A stretch of DNA of 64,000 nucleotides from Phototrophicus methaneseepsis (lineage in GTDB: Bacteria > Chloroflexota > Anaerolineae > Aggregatilineales > Phototrophicaceae): positions 434,001-498,000 of the forward strand of contig NZ_CP062983.1 in NCBI RefSeq assembly GCF_015500095.1, given 5' to 3'. The position numbers and the translations under genes were made by a program. The notes under the pieces were generated by a model, which saw only the letters and a program-made list of their open reading frames with translations, was not told where the DNA came from and searched no databases. Below, in pieces: positions 1-7,896 of the stretch. How positions within the stretch are numbered: the first letter of the stretch is position 1; each line of letters starts with the position of its first letter.

Positions 1-652
1 GAAGCAGGGCGGCTTGTCTTGCCATTGCAATTGCGGACAATCCTGAGCGAGCAGTGTTTTCCTTTGCCTGACGAAATGCAGATGCAGATTCGTGTGGGAT
101 GATGATGCAAGGAATCATGCCATCACTCTCATAACCAGAGATAAAATCACGCAATAGCCATGTGGCCCAATAGCGGCGTTCACCTGTTTCGATGCGGAAT
201 TGTCTTGTCACACCTTCTGATACATCCACCACGGTCAAGGGGTTGACTTGCCCATCATCGCGGATAGTGATTGCGAGATTGACCAGATCATGAACGAGCT
301 GTTCTTCAGGGGATAAGGGTTGTGATTCTTGTTCACTCTCATCATCAGGATTCCCCAATAAATCCAGCACATTATTGAAAGGTCGTCCCTGCTGGCGTGC
401 TGCAAGTTGAGCAGTCTGGATTAACTCACGTAATGCCTGAGTGGGTGTCATCCGGTCACCATGAAAAGCCTGATAGATACGATCTGGCAAAACTCGTCGT
501 GGTTGCAATGGATCAGGTCGCACAAGTTCTAGCAAGATACGTTCAACTCGCAGGCTGTCATCTTGAAAGAAGTCTACGTCATCACCACCGAGCATGTCGG
601 CAGTGACGCTATCCAATAAACTGGTGTTAATTGCGCGTTTATTACGTGCCAT
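1..652 (-). CDS. ParB-like partition protein, 3' end cut by window
   Basis: A minus-strand frame opens at the ATG at 650-652 and runs without a stop for 217 codons to the window edge, so the C-terminus is not seen. Residues about 115-215 look like a ParB/Spo0J nuclease-fold domain: a GERRYWA box at 157-163 and an ENTARSGLSAI box at 198-208 match the two signature motifs (GERR and EN-x-x-R-x-x-L). The first 110 residues are a less conserved, acidic extension. The gene follows parA with only three bases between, as in ParAB operons where ParB binds parS sites and stimulates the ParA ATPase. The domain call is fairly sure. Whether it serves the chromosome, a plasmid or an integrated element is not decided here. 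Confidence 0.82.
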   Translation of the reverse strand, partial: MARNKRAINTSLLDSVTADMLGGDDVDFFQDDSLRVERILLELVRPDPLQPRRVLPDRIYQAFHGDRMTPTQALRELIQTAQLAARQQGRPFNNVLDLLGNPDDESEQESQPLSPEEQLVHDLVNLAITIRDDGQVNPLTVVDVSEGVTRQFRIETGERRYWATWLLRDFISGYESDGMIPCIIIPHESASAFRQAKENTARSGLSAIAMARQAALL

Positions 653-655
653 GAG

Positions 656-1483
656 CTACACTGCCTTCCGACGTGCCATCTGACGCACGAGGTTGCTAAC
701 CAGTTCGGCATACGCATTGCTTGCGGGTGCTTTGGGATCATAGTTGAACACACTCAGGTGATTATGATGCGAATAGGATACGGCTTCATTCTGGGGGATT
801 ACACCGCAGAGAAGCTGTCCGAGAACACTATGTGATTTGAGTTCATTCAGAAGTTGATTGTGTCCCTTGATACGGCTATCCATCTTGGTCACGAGAATGC
901 CACTCACACGCAGGTTGGGATGTCGCCAGCCCTCACGGATGTCATTGATTTTATTGATGACACTTAGCAAACCAACCGTTTCCAGATAACGGGGTTCGAC
1001 TGGCACGATAGCATCGGTGGCAGCCAGCAATCCCATTTCCGTCATCAGTGAGAACGATGGACGAGTGTCGATGACAATTGCCGCATAGTGTGGGGCGATC
1101 TTTGAAAGGGGATCCGCTATCCGATAAGGTGCGCCTGCTGTCCCTGTTAGTTCACGCTCTGCACCTTCCAACATCGGTGATGCAGGCAAAACATGCAAGT
1201 CAGCATCCCATTCACTCGGGACAATGCATTCTGCAAGTACACGTGATGCTTCTTTGCGATCTGCCATCAGGACGGTGTAGAGGCTGTTATCTGTGCCAAA
1301 GTCGTTACGTCCGGTAGTCACCAGCGACGCATGTCCCTGACTGTCTGTGTCGATTAGAAGCACACGAGAATTGTTCGCTTTGATATGGCGCAAAACATGC
1401 ACCAATCCCAAGGCAATATTCGTTGCAGATGTGGATTTCCCCACACCGCCTTTATGATTCGTTAGTACGATTGAACGAGTCAT
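656..1483 (-). CDS. ParA family partition ATPase
   Basis: This 275-residue protein has the deviant Walker A box KGGVGKST at residues 11-18, a switch-I-like DTDSQGHAS near 45 and a Walker B region IVIDTRPS near 136, the order expected of ParA/Soj ATPases that segregate DNA on the nucleoid. A strong Shine-Dalgarno (GGAGG) lies just upstream of the ATG at 1481-1483. It is the first gene of a two-gene operon with the ParB-like gene, separated by three bases. No gidA/gidB, dnaA or rnpA is nearby, so the usual chromosomal parAB neighbourhood is absent. A plasmid-type or integrated-element partition system is therefore possible. Confidence 0.9.
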   Translation of the reverse strand: MTRSIVLTNHKGGVGKSTSATNIALGLVHVLRHIKANNSRVLLIDTDSQGHASLVTTGRNDFGTDNSLYTVLMADRKEASRVLAECIVPSEWDADLHVLPASPMLEGAERELTGTAGAPYRIADPLSKIAPHYAAIVIDTRPSFSLMTEMGLLAATDAIVPVEPRYLETVGLLSVINKINDIREGWRHPNLRVSGILVTKMDSRIKGHNQLLNELKSHSVLGQLLCGVIPQNEAVSYSHHNHLSVFNYDPKAPASNAYAELVSNLVRQMARRKAV

Positions 1484-1766
1484 GATAGATATTTCCTCCG
1501 CAGACTGAAGTTAATTGAACAAAACCGCTTGCGAAAACAAGGAACTGCCAACCCGTGATATGCTATGGGACGGGAGTGCCGTTTGCCTCCGCGACGGTAC
1601 TTCAAGGTGCGATGGGGGAGAGGTTTGCCTCCCTCATTTCACCGTAAAGCCAAATCAGCGTTTGTTCGAGAGACGCGCAAGGATTGCGCTCTGAGGAAAT
1701 GTCAGTTGCTGGAGAAAAAATGCGGTTTGATATTGTGGGGGATGTTCGGATTGGGTCTTATCAGGT

Positions 1767-1784
1767 TCACAAATGAAAGGCCCG
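1767..1784 (+). repeat. 18-base direct repeat, left copy
   Basis: The sequence TCACAAATGAAAGGCCCG occurs here. It reappears to the right of the receiver-TIR gene once the IS200 element is removed (2736-2740 joined to 3450-3462). Each copy leads into a terminator-type hairpin. Confidence 0.6.
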
Positions 1785-1805
1785 CATGTGCGGGTCTTTT
1801 TGTTT
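1777..1805 (+). terminator. Rho-independent terminator
   Basis: A CCCGC/GCGGG stem (1781-1794) with a short ATGT loop is followed by TCTTTTTGTTTT on the plus strand. It terminates plus-strand transcription, yet there is no clear gene just upstream. Confidence 0.65.
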
Positions 1806-1895
1806 TGTCCACGTTTGCTGGAGTATAGTATTAACAATGACTGCACATATACTGTGGTTATCTCGCTCACCTATCATTTAACACTGAAAACAATT

Positions 1896-2678
1896 ATGTT
1901 AAATCAGCCTCTGAATATCCTCGTTGTAGATGATGAACCGCACCTTCTTTCTGATATTGCTGAGGGTTTGGAAATAGAAGGTTACAATTGCCGTACAGCA
2001 TTAGATGGACATCAAGCAATTGAGTATGCAACAAAGTACTTACCCGATCTTGTCCTACTCGATCTAATGATGCCCCGTGTTTCAGGATTCGAAGTACTTA
2101 ACAGATTAAAAGATCAACCATTAACATCCGAGATACCTATTATCATTTTAAGCGGAAAGATCGATCAAAGTACTATCCTTGGTTGTCTTGAGCGAGGAGC
2201 GGAAGACTTTATTACGAAGCCATTCACTTATGAAGAGCTTTTAGTAAGAATCAAAATTGTTCTAAAAAAGAAAATGGCTATTTATACTCGCACTCACACA
2301 TCGGATGTGGTCAAACATATTTTTATTTCCTATAAGCGAAACGATTGGTCACAATTTGTGAATCCTCTAGTCAATATATTTGAAACAGAAAGATTACCTT
2401 ATTGGGTAGATCAAAAAAGTATAGAAGGTAGTCATGATTGGCTAGATGAGATAAACACTGCTCTTAAAGTGGCAAGTTGTCTCGTATTATGTATCACTCC
2501 AGATGCTTTGGAATCGCGATATGTGAAGATGGAATATCGTTATGCATTCAACAATCTGATACCAATTTTCCCTATTATATGTAAGAAATCGGATCTACCT
2601 GCTGAATTACAATTGTTCCAATATTATGAATATCATCAATTAACTGATTTGATTTTAGCCCTCAAGCGTAAAATCTAG
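1896..2678 (+). CDS. Response-regulator receiver domain fused to a TIR domain
   Basis: From the ATG at 1896 the protein has 260 residues; the frame is open further upstream, but homology begins at MLNQPLNILVVDDE. Residues 7-127 are a receiver domain with acidic pair D12/D13, phospho-acceptor D56 (LLDLMMP), S86 and K108. Residues about 140-260 are a TIR domain: the FISYKR strand at 143-148, W170/D172, a W182 helix, and E213 (YVKME) at the position of the catalytic glutamate of TIR NADases. Receiver-TIR fusions suggest an effector switched by phosphorylation, which is inference. The gene is clearly more AT-rich than its neighbours. It lies between parAB and an IS200 copy and is bracketed by a direct repeat, consistent with acquisition. 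No partner histidine kinase is visible. Confidence 0.9.
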   Translation: MLNQPLNILVVDDEPHLLSDIAEGLEIEGYNCRTALDGHQAIEYATKYLPDLVLLDLMMPRVSGFEVLNRLKDQPLTSEIPIIILSGKIDQSTILGCLERGAEDFITKPFTYEELLVRIKIVLKKKMAIYTRTHTSDVVKHIFISYKRNDWSQFVNPLVNIFETERLPYWVDQKSIEGSHDWLDEINTALKVASCLVLCITPDALESRYVKMEYRYAFNNLIPIFPIICKKSDLPAELQLFQYYEYHQLTDLILALKRKI

Positions 2679-2710
2679 TTTTTAGCTGCCATCACACAAG
2701 CACAACAGAG

Positions 2711-2738
2711 TGTCGAAGGTTCGAGCCTTCCGGAGTCA
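2711..2738 (+). other. tRNA 3'-end-like T-arm sequence, possible attachment-site relic
   Basis: The bases around 2719-2729 (GGTTCGAGCC) have the form of a tRNA T-loop flanked by a partly paired stem (GAAGG/CCTTC) and then GGAGTCAC. No D-arm or anticodon arm precedes it. It could be the 3' fragment of a tRNA gene left by an integrating element, or chance. Confidence 0.2.
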
Positions 2739-3451
2739 CAAGTCAAGACCACCCGCATAGCGGGTGGCTTGATCCAGCCCTATAAGGGCTTGGCACTTGC
2801 TGCACCTCAAGGTGCTCTTTCACTGCGTTCAAGCCGATGCATCGATTACCTGGCTAACCCCTAAAGGGGTCGTCATGCTCTTTTGTGCTGATCCGATCCA
2901 TCATTTGATCGTGTTTCTCTTGCTCACGCACGTACTTTGCGATCGTCGCTTCATTCAGTCCTACTGTGCTTACGTAGTAGCCTCGCGCCCAGAAATGCCG
3001 ATTCCCGAACTTGTATTTTAGATTCGCATGGCGGTCAAAGATCATCGTGGCACTCTTGCCTTTCAGATAGCCCATGATAACCGACACGCTATATTTGGGT
3101 GGGATCGATACTAACAGATGGATGTGATCGATTCGGGCGTTTCCCTCTATGATCTCCACGCCTTTCCACTTGCACAAATCCTTCAATATCTCCACAATAC
3201 TGGCTTTGTACTGGTTGTAGATTACTTTCCGTCGGTACTTGGGCGTGAACACGATGTGATACTTACACATCCATTTCGTGTGTGCTAGACTTTTGCTCAT
3301 GGATTTCACTCCTCGTTATAGAGTTGGCGGCTTGAACACTGCCATCCTAACGGGAGTGATTTTCTTTTCCTATAAGGCTTTTCTTCTCCACCCGCATAGC
3401 GGGTGGTTTTCTGTTTCGTGCCTTCGGCACTCAACTCACTGAAGTGCCTAA
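2739..3451 (-). mobile_element. IS200-type insertion sequence, copy 1
   Basis: This 713-base unit is repeated, as far as I could compare, without change at 7897-8609, and the flanks differ at once outside it. It encodes only a TnpA (2854-3309, minus strand). Each end carries the same subterminal hairpin, CCACCCGC-ATA-GCGGGTGG, at 2749-2767 and 3388-3406. Such imperfect-palindrome ends without terminal inverted repeats or target duplication are the hallmark of the IS200/IS605 family, which moves as single strands. A further short hairpin (CCCTATAAGGG) lies near the right end. The insertion falls between the receiver-TIR gene and the terminator at 3458. Confidence 0.92.
2854..3309 (-). CDS. tnpA: IS200/IS605 family transposase TnpA (Y1 HUH)
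   Basis: A 151-residue Y1 transposase of normal family length. The HUH metal motif is H62-I-H64 (DHIHLLV), and the catalytic tyrosine is Y126 in AKYVREQ on the C-terminal helix. The enzyme cuts and joins single-stranded element ends by recognising subterminal hairpins. Both active-site motifs are intact and the reading frame is complete, so the copy is probably active. No TnpB or IscB partner is present, as in IS200 proper. The protein is identical to that of copy 2. Confidence 0.96.
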   Translation of the reverse strand: MKSMSKSLAHTKWMCKYHIVFTPKYRRKVIYNQYKASIVEILKDLCKWKGVEIIEGNARIDHIHLLVSIPPKYSVSVIMGYLKGKSATMIFDRHANLKYKFGNRHFWARGYYVSTVGLNEATIAKYVREQEKHDQMMDRISTKEHDDPFRG

Positions 3452-3457
3452 TGAAAG

Positions 3458-3481
3458 GCCCGTCTATAGATGGGCTTTTTT
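3458..3481 (+). terminator. Rho-independent terminator beside IS200 copy 1
   Basis: A GCCCGTC/GATGGGC stem with a TATA loop (3458-3475) is followed by six Ts on the plus strand. It probably served the receiver-TIR gene before the IS separated them. In the minus direction the IS joins right after the T-rich tail of the same hairpin. Confidence 0.65.
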
Positions 3482-3585
3482 GTTTCAAGTGATTCAAGCT
3501 GCGAGATCGGACTTTGAGACAGAGTTATAGAACGTTGGAACAATAACAGCACTACAGCCTTTAGCGCGTCAAATAGTGCATCAGC

Positions 3586-4029
3586 TTAAGCGTTTGATCG
3601 GCTTCGACGCCAAGCTTGCCAAGCCCCTGTGGACCACAAAGCCCAGATAACGAGCAGCGGCTGGAAGAACAACCGGATCAGGCGAGCCTGGTCTGTATCC
3701 AGGCCAAAGGCGTCGATGCGATTAACATATTGGGAAATGTTGCCGGGGAAGATAGCGACGAAGAAAGCCGCAACCACCCATCCCACCGTGACGCGATGCC
3801 CTGGTAGAGCGACCAGCGAGCCACCTAAGGAAACTTCTACGATGCCGGATAAAACAACTACGAGGTCCTTATCTAATGGCACCCAATCCGGCACCTGCGC
3901 CAAAAATTCATCTCGTGCCCAGCTCAGATGGCTGATACCAGCAAAGAGCAAGAAAAATCCGAGCAGGAGACGGCCTGCCGTCTGGAAAGGGCTTGTTTTG
4001 GGTGCGCTCATTTGAGCTTCAGAAGTCAT
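3586..4029 (-). CDS. DoxX family membrane protein
   Basis: 147 residues with about four hydrophobic helices. The LLLGFFLLFAGISHL segment near residue 24 resembles the first helix of DoxX/DoxD-like proteins, integral membrane proteins of uncertain redox-linked function. An AAGGTGA ribosome site precedes the ATG at 4027-4029. The gene is monocistronic, with its start 157 bases from the stop of the glycosyltransferase that precedes it on the same strand. The C-terminus is basic (WRRSRSNA), suggesting an inside end. The family call rests on topology and the N-terminal motif; the substrate is unknown. Confidence 0.7.
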   Translation of the reverse strand: MTSEAQMSAPKTSPFQTAGRLLLGFFLLFAGISHLSWARDEFLAQVPDWVPLDKDLVVVLSGIVEVSLGGSLVALPGHRVTVGWVVAAFFVAIFPGNISQYVNRIDAFGLDTDQARLIRLFFQPLLVIWALWSTGAWQAWRRSRSNA

Positions 4030-4186
4030 AGTGTGTCACCTTTATAAGTCAGTCAATACATACCTAAGGAAAATTTGGGTAACAAAAACGCTATGACTTC
4101 GACAGCGTGAAGTTTACCTATCTTACATTAGGTGACGATGATGAAATGCTCAGCGCGAACATATTTTGCACGGCCTGCATGAGAAC

Positions 4187-5446
4187 TTACCTGGCTATTT
4201 CTGCGTTGATAATCGCCACAGCATTGGCAACGCCGTGTTCATGGCGGATTTTTTGCCCAAGCAGTTGAGCGCGGTCTTTCATCGCCATATCCTGCGTGAT
4301 GTTCTGGATAACTTTAGCGAGCCGTGCCGTGGTCAGCTTATGACGGTAGACAAATGGCCCGCTCACGCCCAGGTCATGAACGCGTTGGCCCCAATAAGGC
4401 TGGTCCGCCATGTGAGCGATGATGTTTGAGGGCACGCCTGCGCGCAAAGCAGAAGACGTCGTCCCGGCACCACCATGATGAATAACCGCCTTCATACGTG
4501 GGAACAGCCAATCATGCGGCGCGCTATCCAGCAGGAAAATGTCATCTGGCAAATCATCTGCCTGTAAGCCGGCCCATCCACTCTGAATGATGCCACGCTG
4601 CCCGGTCATCTGGAGCGCGTCGATCATCATGTGCGCCGTGCCCTGGGGGTCCTTACTGGGCATACTGCCAAAGCCAATATAAACAGGCGTTTCGCCTGCT
4701 GCCAGGAAGGCACTTAGCGCTGGCGAAGGTTGCCAATCAGTGGCCGCATCATAAAACCAGTAACCCGTCACATGGATACGACTGCCCCATTCAGCAGGGC
4801 GCGGCATCACCAGCGGGCTGATTGCATACAGCACTGTCGTCTGACGATTATAAAGCCGCGCGTAATTGCCATAATGAAACGAGCCCAACCCTAATTTTGA
4901 GCGAAACGCATTCACGGCATTCTTCGTCACCCAGTGCATAAAATACTGCGCCCCATAGCCAGAAAAGCGGTTCAAGAAGGTATTCACCTTAGGTACGCTA
5001 GGAACCATCGTGGCAGCATAACGGGAAGTCGGGTTTAATGGGGAAAATAAGGCGATGAGGTGCTGCTTATTGAACTTCTCGCAGACAGCCTGCGTGTGAC
5101 CAGCAGAAGTCAGGCCACCGATGACGCAATCGGCCTCACGGGTCGCATTGAGGATATCCTGCCCCAGGACTTCGCCCATCTCATCAACGACACGGCGCAT
5201 GTGCTGCGCTTCTTTGAGCGAGTTTGTACCTTCTTCAACCCAGTCCTGCCCTGTTTGACTGTTCATCAAGGCTTCGATATCCGTCTGTAAAGCATGATAA
5301 CCCAGCCCGGCATCTTCTACCAACGCCTGGAAGTTCTTCCCGGCGGCAATAGCGACCTCGTGGCCCGCAGCCTGTAACCCAGACCCCAGGGCCAGCAGCG
5401 GCTGTACATCCCCGCGGGACCCAATAGCGACCATGGCAATCCGCAT
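4187..5446 (-). CDS. UDP-sugar glycosyltransferase, GT1/GT28 type
   Basis: 419 residues. The N-terminal half starts MRIAMVAIGSRGDVQPLLALG, the acceptor-domain signature of sterol 3-beta-glucosyltransferase and macrolide/rhamnosyl GT1 enzymes. The C-terminal half has the nucleotide-sugar box HHGGAGTTSSALRAGVPS near residue 318, followed by DQPYWGQRV. Such enzymes move a sugar from a UDP- or dTDP-sugar to a lipid, sterol or polyketide acceptor in the cytosol. An AGAAGG ribosome site lies upstream of the ATG. There is no biosynthetic cluster next to it, so the acceptor cannot be named. Confidence 0.9.
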   Translation of the reverse strand: MRIAMVAIGSRGDVQPLLALGSGLQAAGHEVAIAAGKNFQALVEDAGLGYHALQTDIEALMNSQTGQDWVEEGTNSLKEAQHMRRVVDEMGEVLGQDILNATREADCVIGGLTSAGHTQAVCEKFNKQHLIALFSPLNPTSRYAATMVPSVPKVNTFLNRFSGYGAQYFMHWVTKNAVNAFRSKLGLGSFHYGNYARLYNRQTTVLYAISPLVMPRPAEWGSRIHVTGYWFYDAATDWQPSPALSAFLAAGETPVYIGFGSMPSKDPQGTAHMMIDALQMTGQRGIIQSGWAGLQADDLPDDIFLLDSAPHDWLFPRMKAVIHHGGAGTTSSALRAGVPSNIIAHMADQPYWGQRVHDLGVSGPFVYRHKLTTARLAKVIQNITQDMAMKDRAQLLGQKIRHEHGVANAVAIINAEIAR

Positions 5447-5606
5447 CTTTTTTATACCTTCTGTATAGACGATTCATCTCCTTGCATGACCATTATATGC
5501 AAACGGCAGTGGGCCTGCCCAAACCTGAGTATCTACAAAGCAGATTGATGAGGATGAATCCAGCCCATCCTCAGGGTAATGGCATGAATAGGACGTAAGT
5601 AAGTGG

Positions 5607-5634
5607 TTGCGAAGAAACTGTAATCCTCTATAAT
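5607..5634 (+). promoter_or_regulatory. Sigma-70-type promoter for the M20 hydrolase
   Basis: TTGCGA at 5607-5612 and a perfect TATAAT at 5629-5634 are separated by 16 bases. The start codon at 5679 lies about 40 bases below the expected transcription start. Confidence 0.6.
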
Positions 5635-5678
5635 GGATTCGCAAAACCAGCAGTCATAAAAAACGGGTTTTGCACTCT

Positions 5679-6929
5679 ATGGTAGCGATTGTGCCCAGGC
5701 TCCGAATTAATAGTCCCCGGCTCAAAACAGATTTCGATGCGCTTGCTGAAATTGGTGCCACTCAAAGCGGTGGCGTCACTCGTGTTGCATTGTCTAATGA
5801 AGACCTTGAAGCCCGCGCCTGGTTTGCGAACCGAATTGAGGACGCGGGCTTTTTTGTGCGTGATGACGAGGTTGGCAATCTCAGCGGCGTTTTACCCAGC
5901 AAACAGCCTAACGCGCGGACTTTACTGCTGGGCGGGCATCTGGATACAGTGCCAAATGGTGGGCGCTTTGATGGCAGCGTCGGCGTCTTAGCTGGCCTGG
6001 AATGTTTGCGGACGATCAGCGAAGCGGGTATTTCGCTGCCCTGCCATCTGGAAGTCATCAGCTTTACAGATGAAGAGGGTTGGTGGCAGTCATTCTTTGG
6101 TAGCCTGGGTATGACAGGCACCTTGCAGCCCCATCATATTAACGATGTGCAGCAGGATAACGCGGCTTTCCGCGCGGCGCTGTACCGGGCAGGCATCCGT
6201 GTATCGGAAGTTGGGCGCGCCAAGCGCGACATGAACGACCTGCTCGGCTATTTAGAACTCCATATTGAGCAGAGCAAACGCCTGGAACAGGCCAATATTG
6301 ATGTTGGCGTCGTCACAGGCGTCGTCGGGCGCTCCACCTACGTCTACACCTTCTTTGGAGAAGGCACCTCCGCAGCGACAACGCAGGCACCGGATCGACG
6401 CGATGCCCTGCAAGGGGCAGCGATGTTCATCACGCAGATGTACGCCCTCATCGCGGATGAATACCCAGATGGCATCGTCAATTGTGGCAATATTGAAGTC
6501 CAACCGGGCACCTTCAACGTCGTCCCGGCAGAAGCCAAGCTCCGCATTGAATGTCGACATCAAGACAGCGACATTCTCAACGAGATTGAGTCCCGGCTCA
6601 TCCGAATGGCCCAGGACATCGCCCTTATGTATCATCTCAGCGTCCATGTGGAGCAGATGTACAAACGGCAGGTCGCCATTATGGACGAAGGCATCCTCCG
6701 ATTGATTGAGACGGTCTGTGACGATGAGCAACTCACCCATCAACGCATGGTCAGTTACGCAGGACACGACGCACAAATCCTCAGCCCATTTCTCCCCACA
6801 GCAATGATTTTCATCCCAAGCAAAGACGGCATCAGTCATAATCCAAAAGAAGAAACCGATTGGGAAGACGTCGAGAACGGCGCGAACGTGCTGCTCCAGA
6901 CGATCCTGCGCATGGCTGAGCACGCCTAA
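5679..6929 (+). CDS. M20 family Zn-dependent amidohydrolase (carbamoylase / allantoate amidohydrolase type)
   Basis: From the ATG at 5679 the protein has 416 residues, typical of the hydantoinase/carbamoylase family, which remove carbamoyl or ureido groups from N-carbamoyl amino acids, allantoate or beta-ureidopropionate. Metal-site motifs are in order: GGHLDTVPNGG (His), FDGSVGV (bridging Asp), SFTDEEG (Glu pair), LHIEQ (His) and a C-terminal ISHNPKE (His). The dimerisation domain lies between them. A TTG nine bases earlier is an alternative start. It is transcribed toward a creatininase-family gene, with a strong terminator between, hinting at a shared theme of cyclic or ureido-amide breakdown. 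Substrate is not predictable from sequence alone. Confidence 0.88.
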   Translation: MVAIVPRLRINSPRLKTDFDALAEIGATQSGGVTRVALSNEDLEARAWFANRIEDAGFFVRDDEVGNLSGVLPSKQPNARTLLLGGHLDTVPNGGRFDGSVGVLAGLECLRTISEAGISLPCHLEVISFTDEEGWWQSFFGSLGMTGTLQPHHINDVQQDNAAFRAALYRAGIRVSEVGRAKRDMNDLLGYLELHIEQSKRLEQANIDVGVVTGVVGRSTYVYTFFGEGTSAATTQAPDRRDALQGAAMFITQMYALIADEYPDGIVNCGNIEVQPGTFNVVPAEAKLRIECRHQDSDILNEIESRLIRMAQDIALMYHLSVHVEQMYKRQVAIMDEGILRLIETVCDDEQLTHQRMVSYAGHDAQILSPFLPTAMIFIPSKDGISHNPKEETDWEDVENGANVLLQTILRMAEHA

Positions 6930-6972
6930 AGCCACCTATCGGCTTTTCGCCGCTTATCTCCTGACACTCAAG

Positions 6973-7011
6973 TAAAAAAAGACCCATGCGAGCTGTTTCT
7001 CGCATGGGTCT
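6973..7011 (-). terminator. Strong hairpin terminator between convergent genes
   Basis: The arms GACCCATGCGAG and CTCGCATGGGTC pair perfectly over 12 bases (6981-7010). A run of seven As on the plus strand gives a U-tract for the minus-strand creatininase transcript. In the plus direction the T-tract is poor. Confidence 0.85.
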
Positions 7012-7043
7012 ATAATCATAAACGACCAGTTAGCCTTGCGCGC

Positions 7044-7742
7044 TTACCAGCCTTCCGTCAGCAGGTCGCGCGTTTCCTGTACAGCAACATCCCATATCGC
7101 CAGCATCTCGTCATCAGGACGCTGGTAAACACCCGCGTAGTTGCCATCGCCGATGAGGTCGCGGGCCGCTTCTGGCGCGAGCGTCCGCAGCAAGCGCAGG
7201 TCCACGGGCGGCTTCTGCTCATCCGGCATCGTCACATCCGGCAGGCGCGTCCAGGGGAAGTTCTCCATCCAGGAGGCATGCGATGCTACAGAATCTGTCT
7301 CCATGACCTTAGCCCAGACCTGGGGCGCGTTCCACCAGTTATGGAACTTCACCTTGCAATCAGGATGATCGGCCATCCATTCGCCGACGTAGCTCTGGGC
7401 TGGCGTATTGCCCCCATGCCCGTTGACGATCAAAATACGACGGAAGCCCTGTTCTCTCAGGCCATCGAGGATATCTTCAACGATCTTGAGATAGGTCGAA
7501 ATGCGGATGCTCACACTGCCAGGGTACGCCTTAAAATACGGCGTGATGCCATAATTCACCACCGGGAAAACTGGGATACCCAGTGGCTCCGCGGCGGCTA
7601 CAGATACAGTCTCTGAGAGGATGTTATCTGTACATAAGCTCAGGTAAGCGTGTTGTTCCGTACTGCCCAACGGCAGCACACAGCGGTCATCCTGCTGAAG
7701 ATAGGCTTCAACCTGCGTCCAATTCATGTCTTTGATGTGCAC
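7044..7742 (-). CDS. Creatininase family amidohydrolase
   Basis: Members of this family hydrolyse creatinine, 2-amino-5-formylamino pyrimidines and mycofactocin precursors with a two-metal site. Here the LPLGSTEQHAYL box (Glu and His ligands), the following TDNIL Asp and the NGHGGN box are all present. The open frame reaches back to 7916, inside the IS, but homology starts at VHIKDMNWTQVEAYL. A GTG at 7740-7742 preceded by AAAGGTGAG is the best start, giving 232 residues; ATGs at 7727 and further upstream are alternatives. IS200 copy 2 lies about 155 bases upstream. The physiological substrate is unknown. Confidence 0.85.
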   Translation of the reverse strand: MHIKDMNWTQVEAYLQQDDRCVLPLGSTEQHAYLSLCTDNILSETVSVAAAEPLGIPVFPVVNYGITPYFKAYPGSVSIRISTYLKIVEDILDGLREQGFRRILIVNGHGGNTPAQSYVGEWMADHPDCKVKFHNWWNAPQVWAKVMETDSVASHASWMENFPWTRLPDVTMPDEQKPPVDLRLLRTLAPEAARDLIGDGNYAGVYQRPDDEMLAIWDVAVQETRDLLTEGW

Positions 7743-7896
7743 GATGCTCTCACCTTTGATACAACCTGTTGATAAATCCACGGCGTCAGGGAACAACAAC
7801 CGCATAGTCAACCCTAATTCTATAGAGAGATGGCCGACCCTACACCTGAAATTGGATATTGGTATCGCTGCGATTTCGCCAGAAGGAGAGACATGG

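Larger units (their letters stand above)
1484..1895. other. 412-base gene-poor stretch with possible small RNA
   Basis: No convincing protein gene lies between the divergent parA and receiver-TIR genes. The plus strand shows a repeated decamer GTTTGCCTCC (about 1583 and 1624), the second inside a short GGGAG/CTCCC hairpin. The region ends in a good rho-independent terminator at 1781-1805 that no plus-strand gene upstream needs. This pattern is compatible with a noncoding RNA of 200-250 bases, or with a partition-site region for ParAB. Neither is proven. Confidence 0.3.

Noticed and set aside
2797-3021. 74-codon plus-strand frame inside the IS200, repeated in copy 2
   Set aside because: Antisense to tnpA; repetition follows only from duplication of the element. 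A noncoding antisense RNA to tnpA would be possible, but nothing here shows it.
6252-6935. 227-codon minus-strand frame opposite the M20 hydrolase
   Set aside because: The opposite strand has all metal-site motifs of the family; this frame has none.
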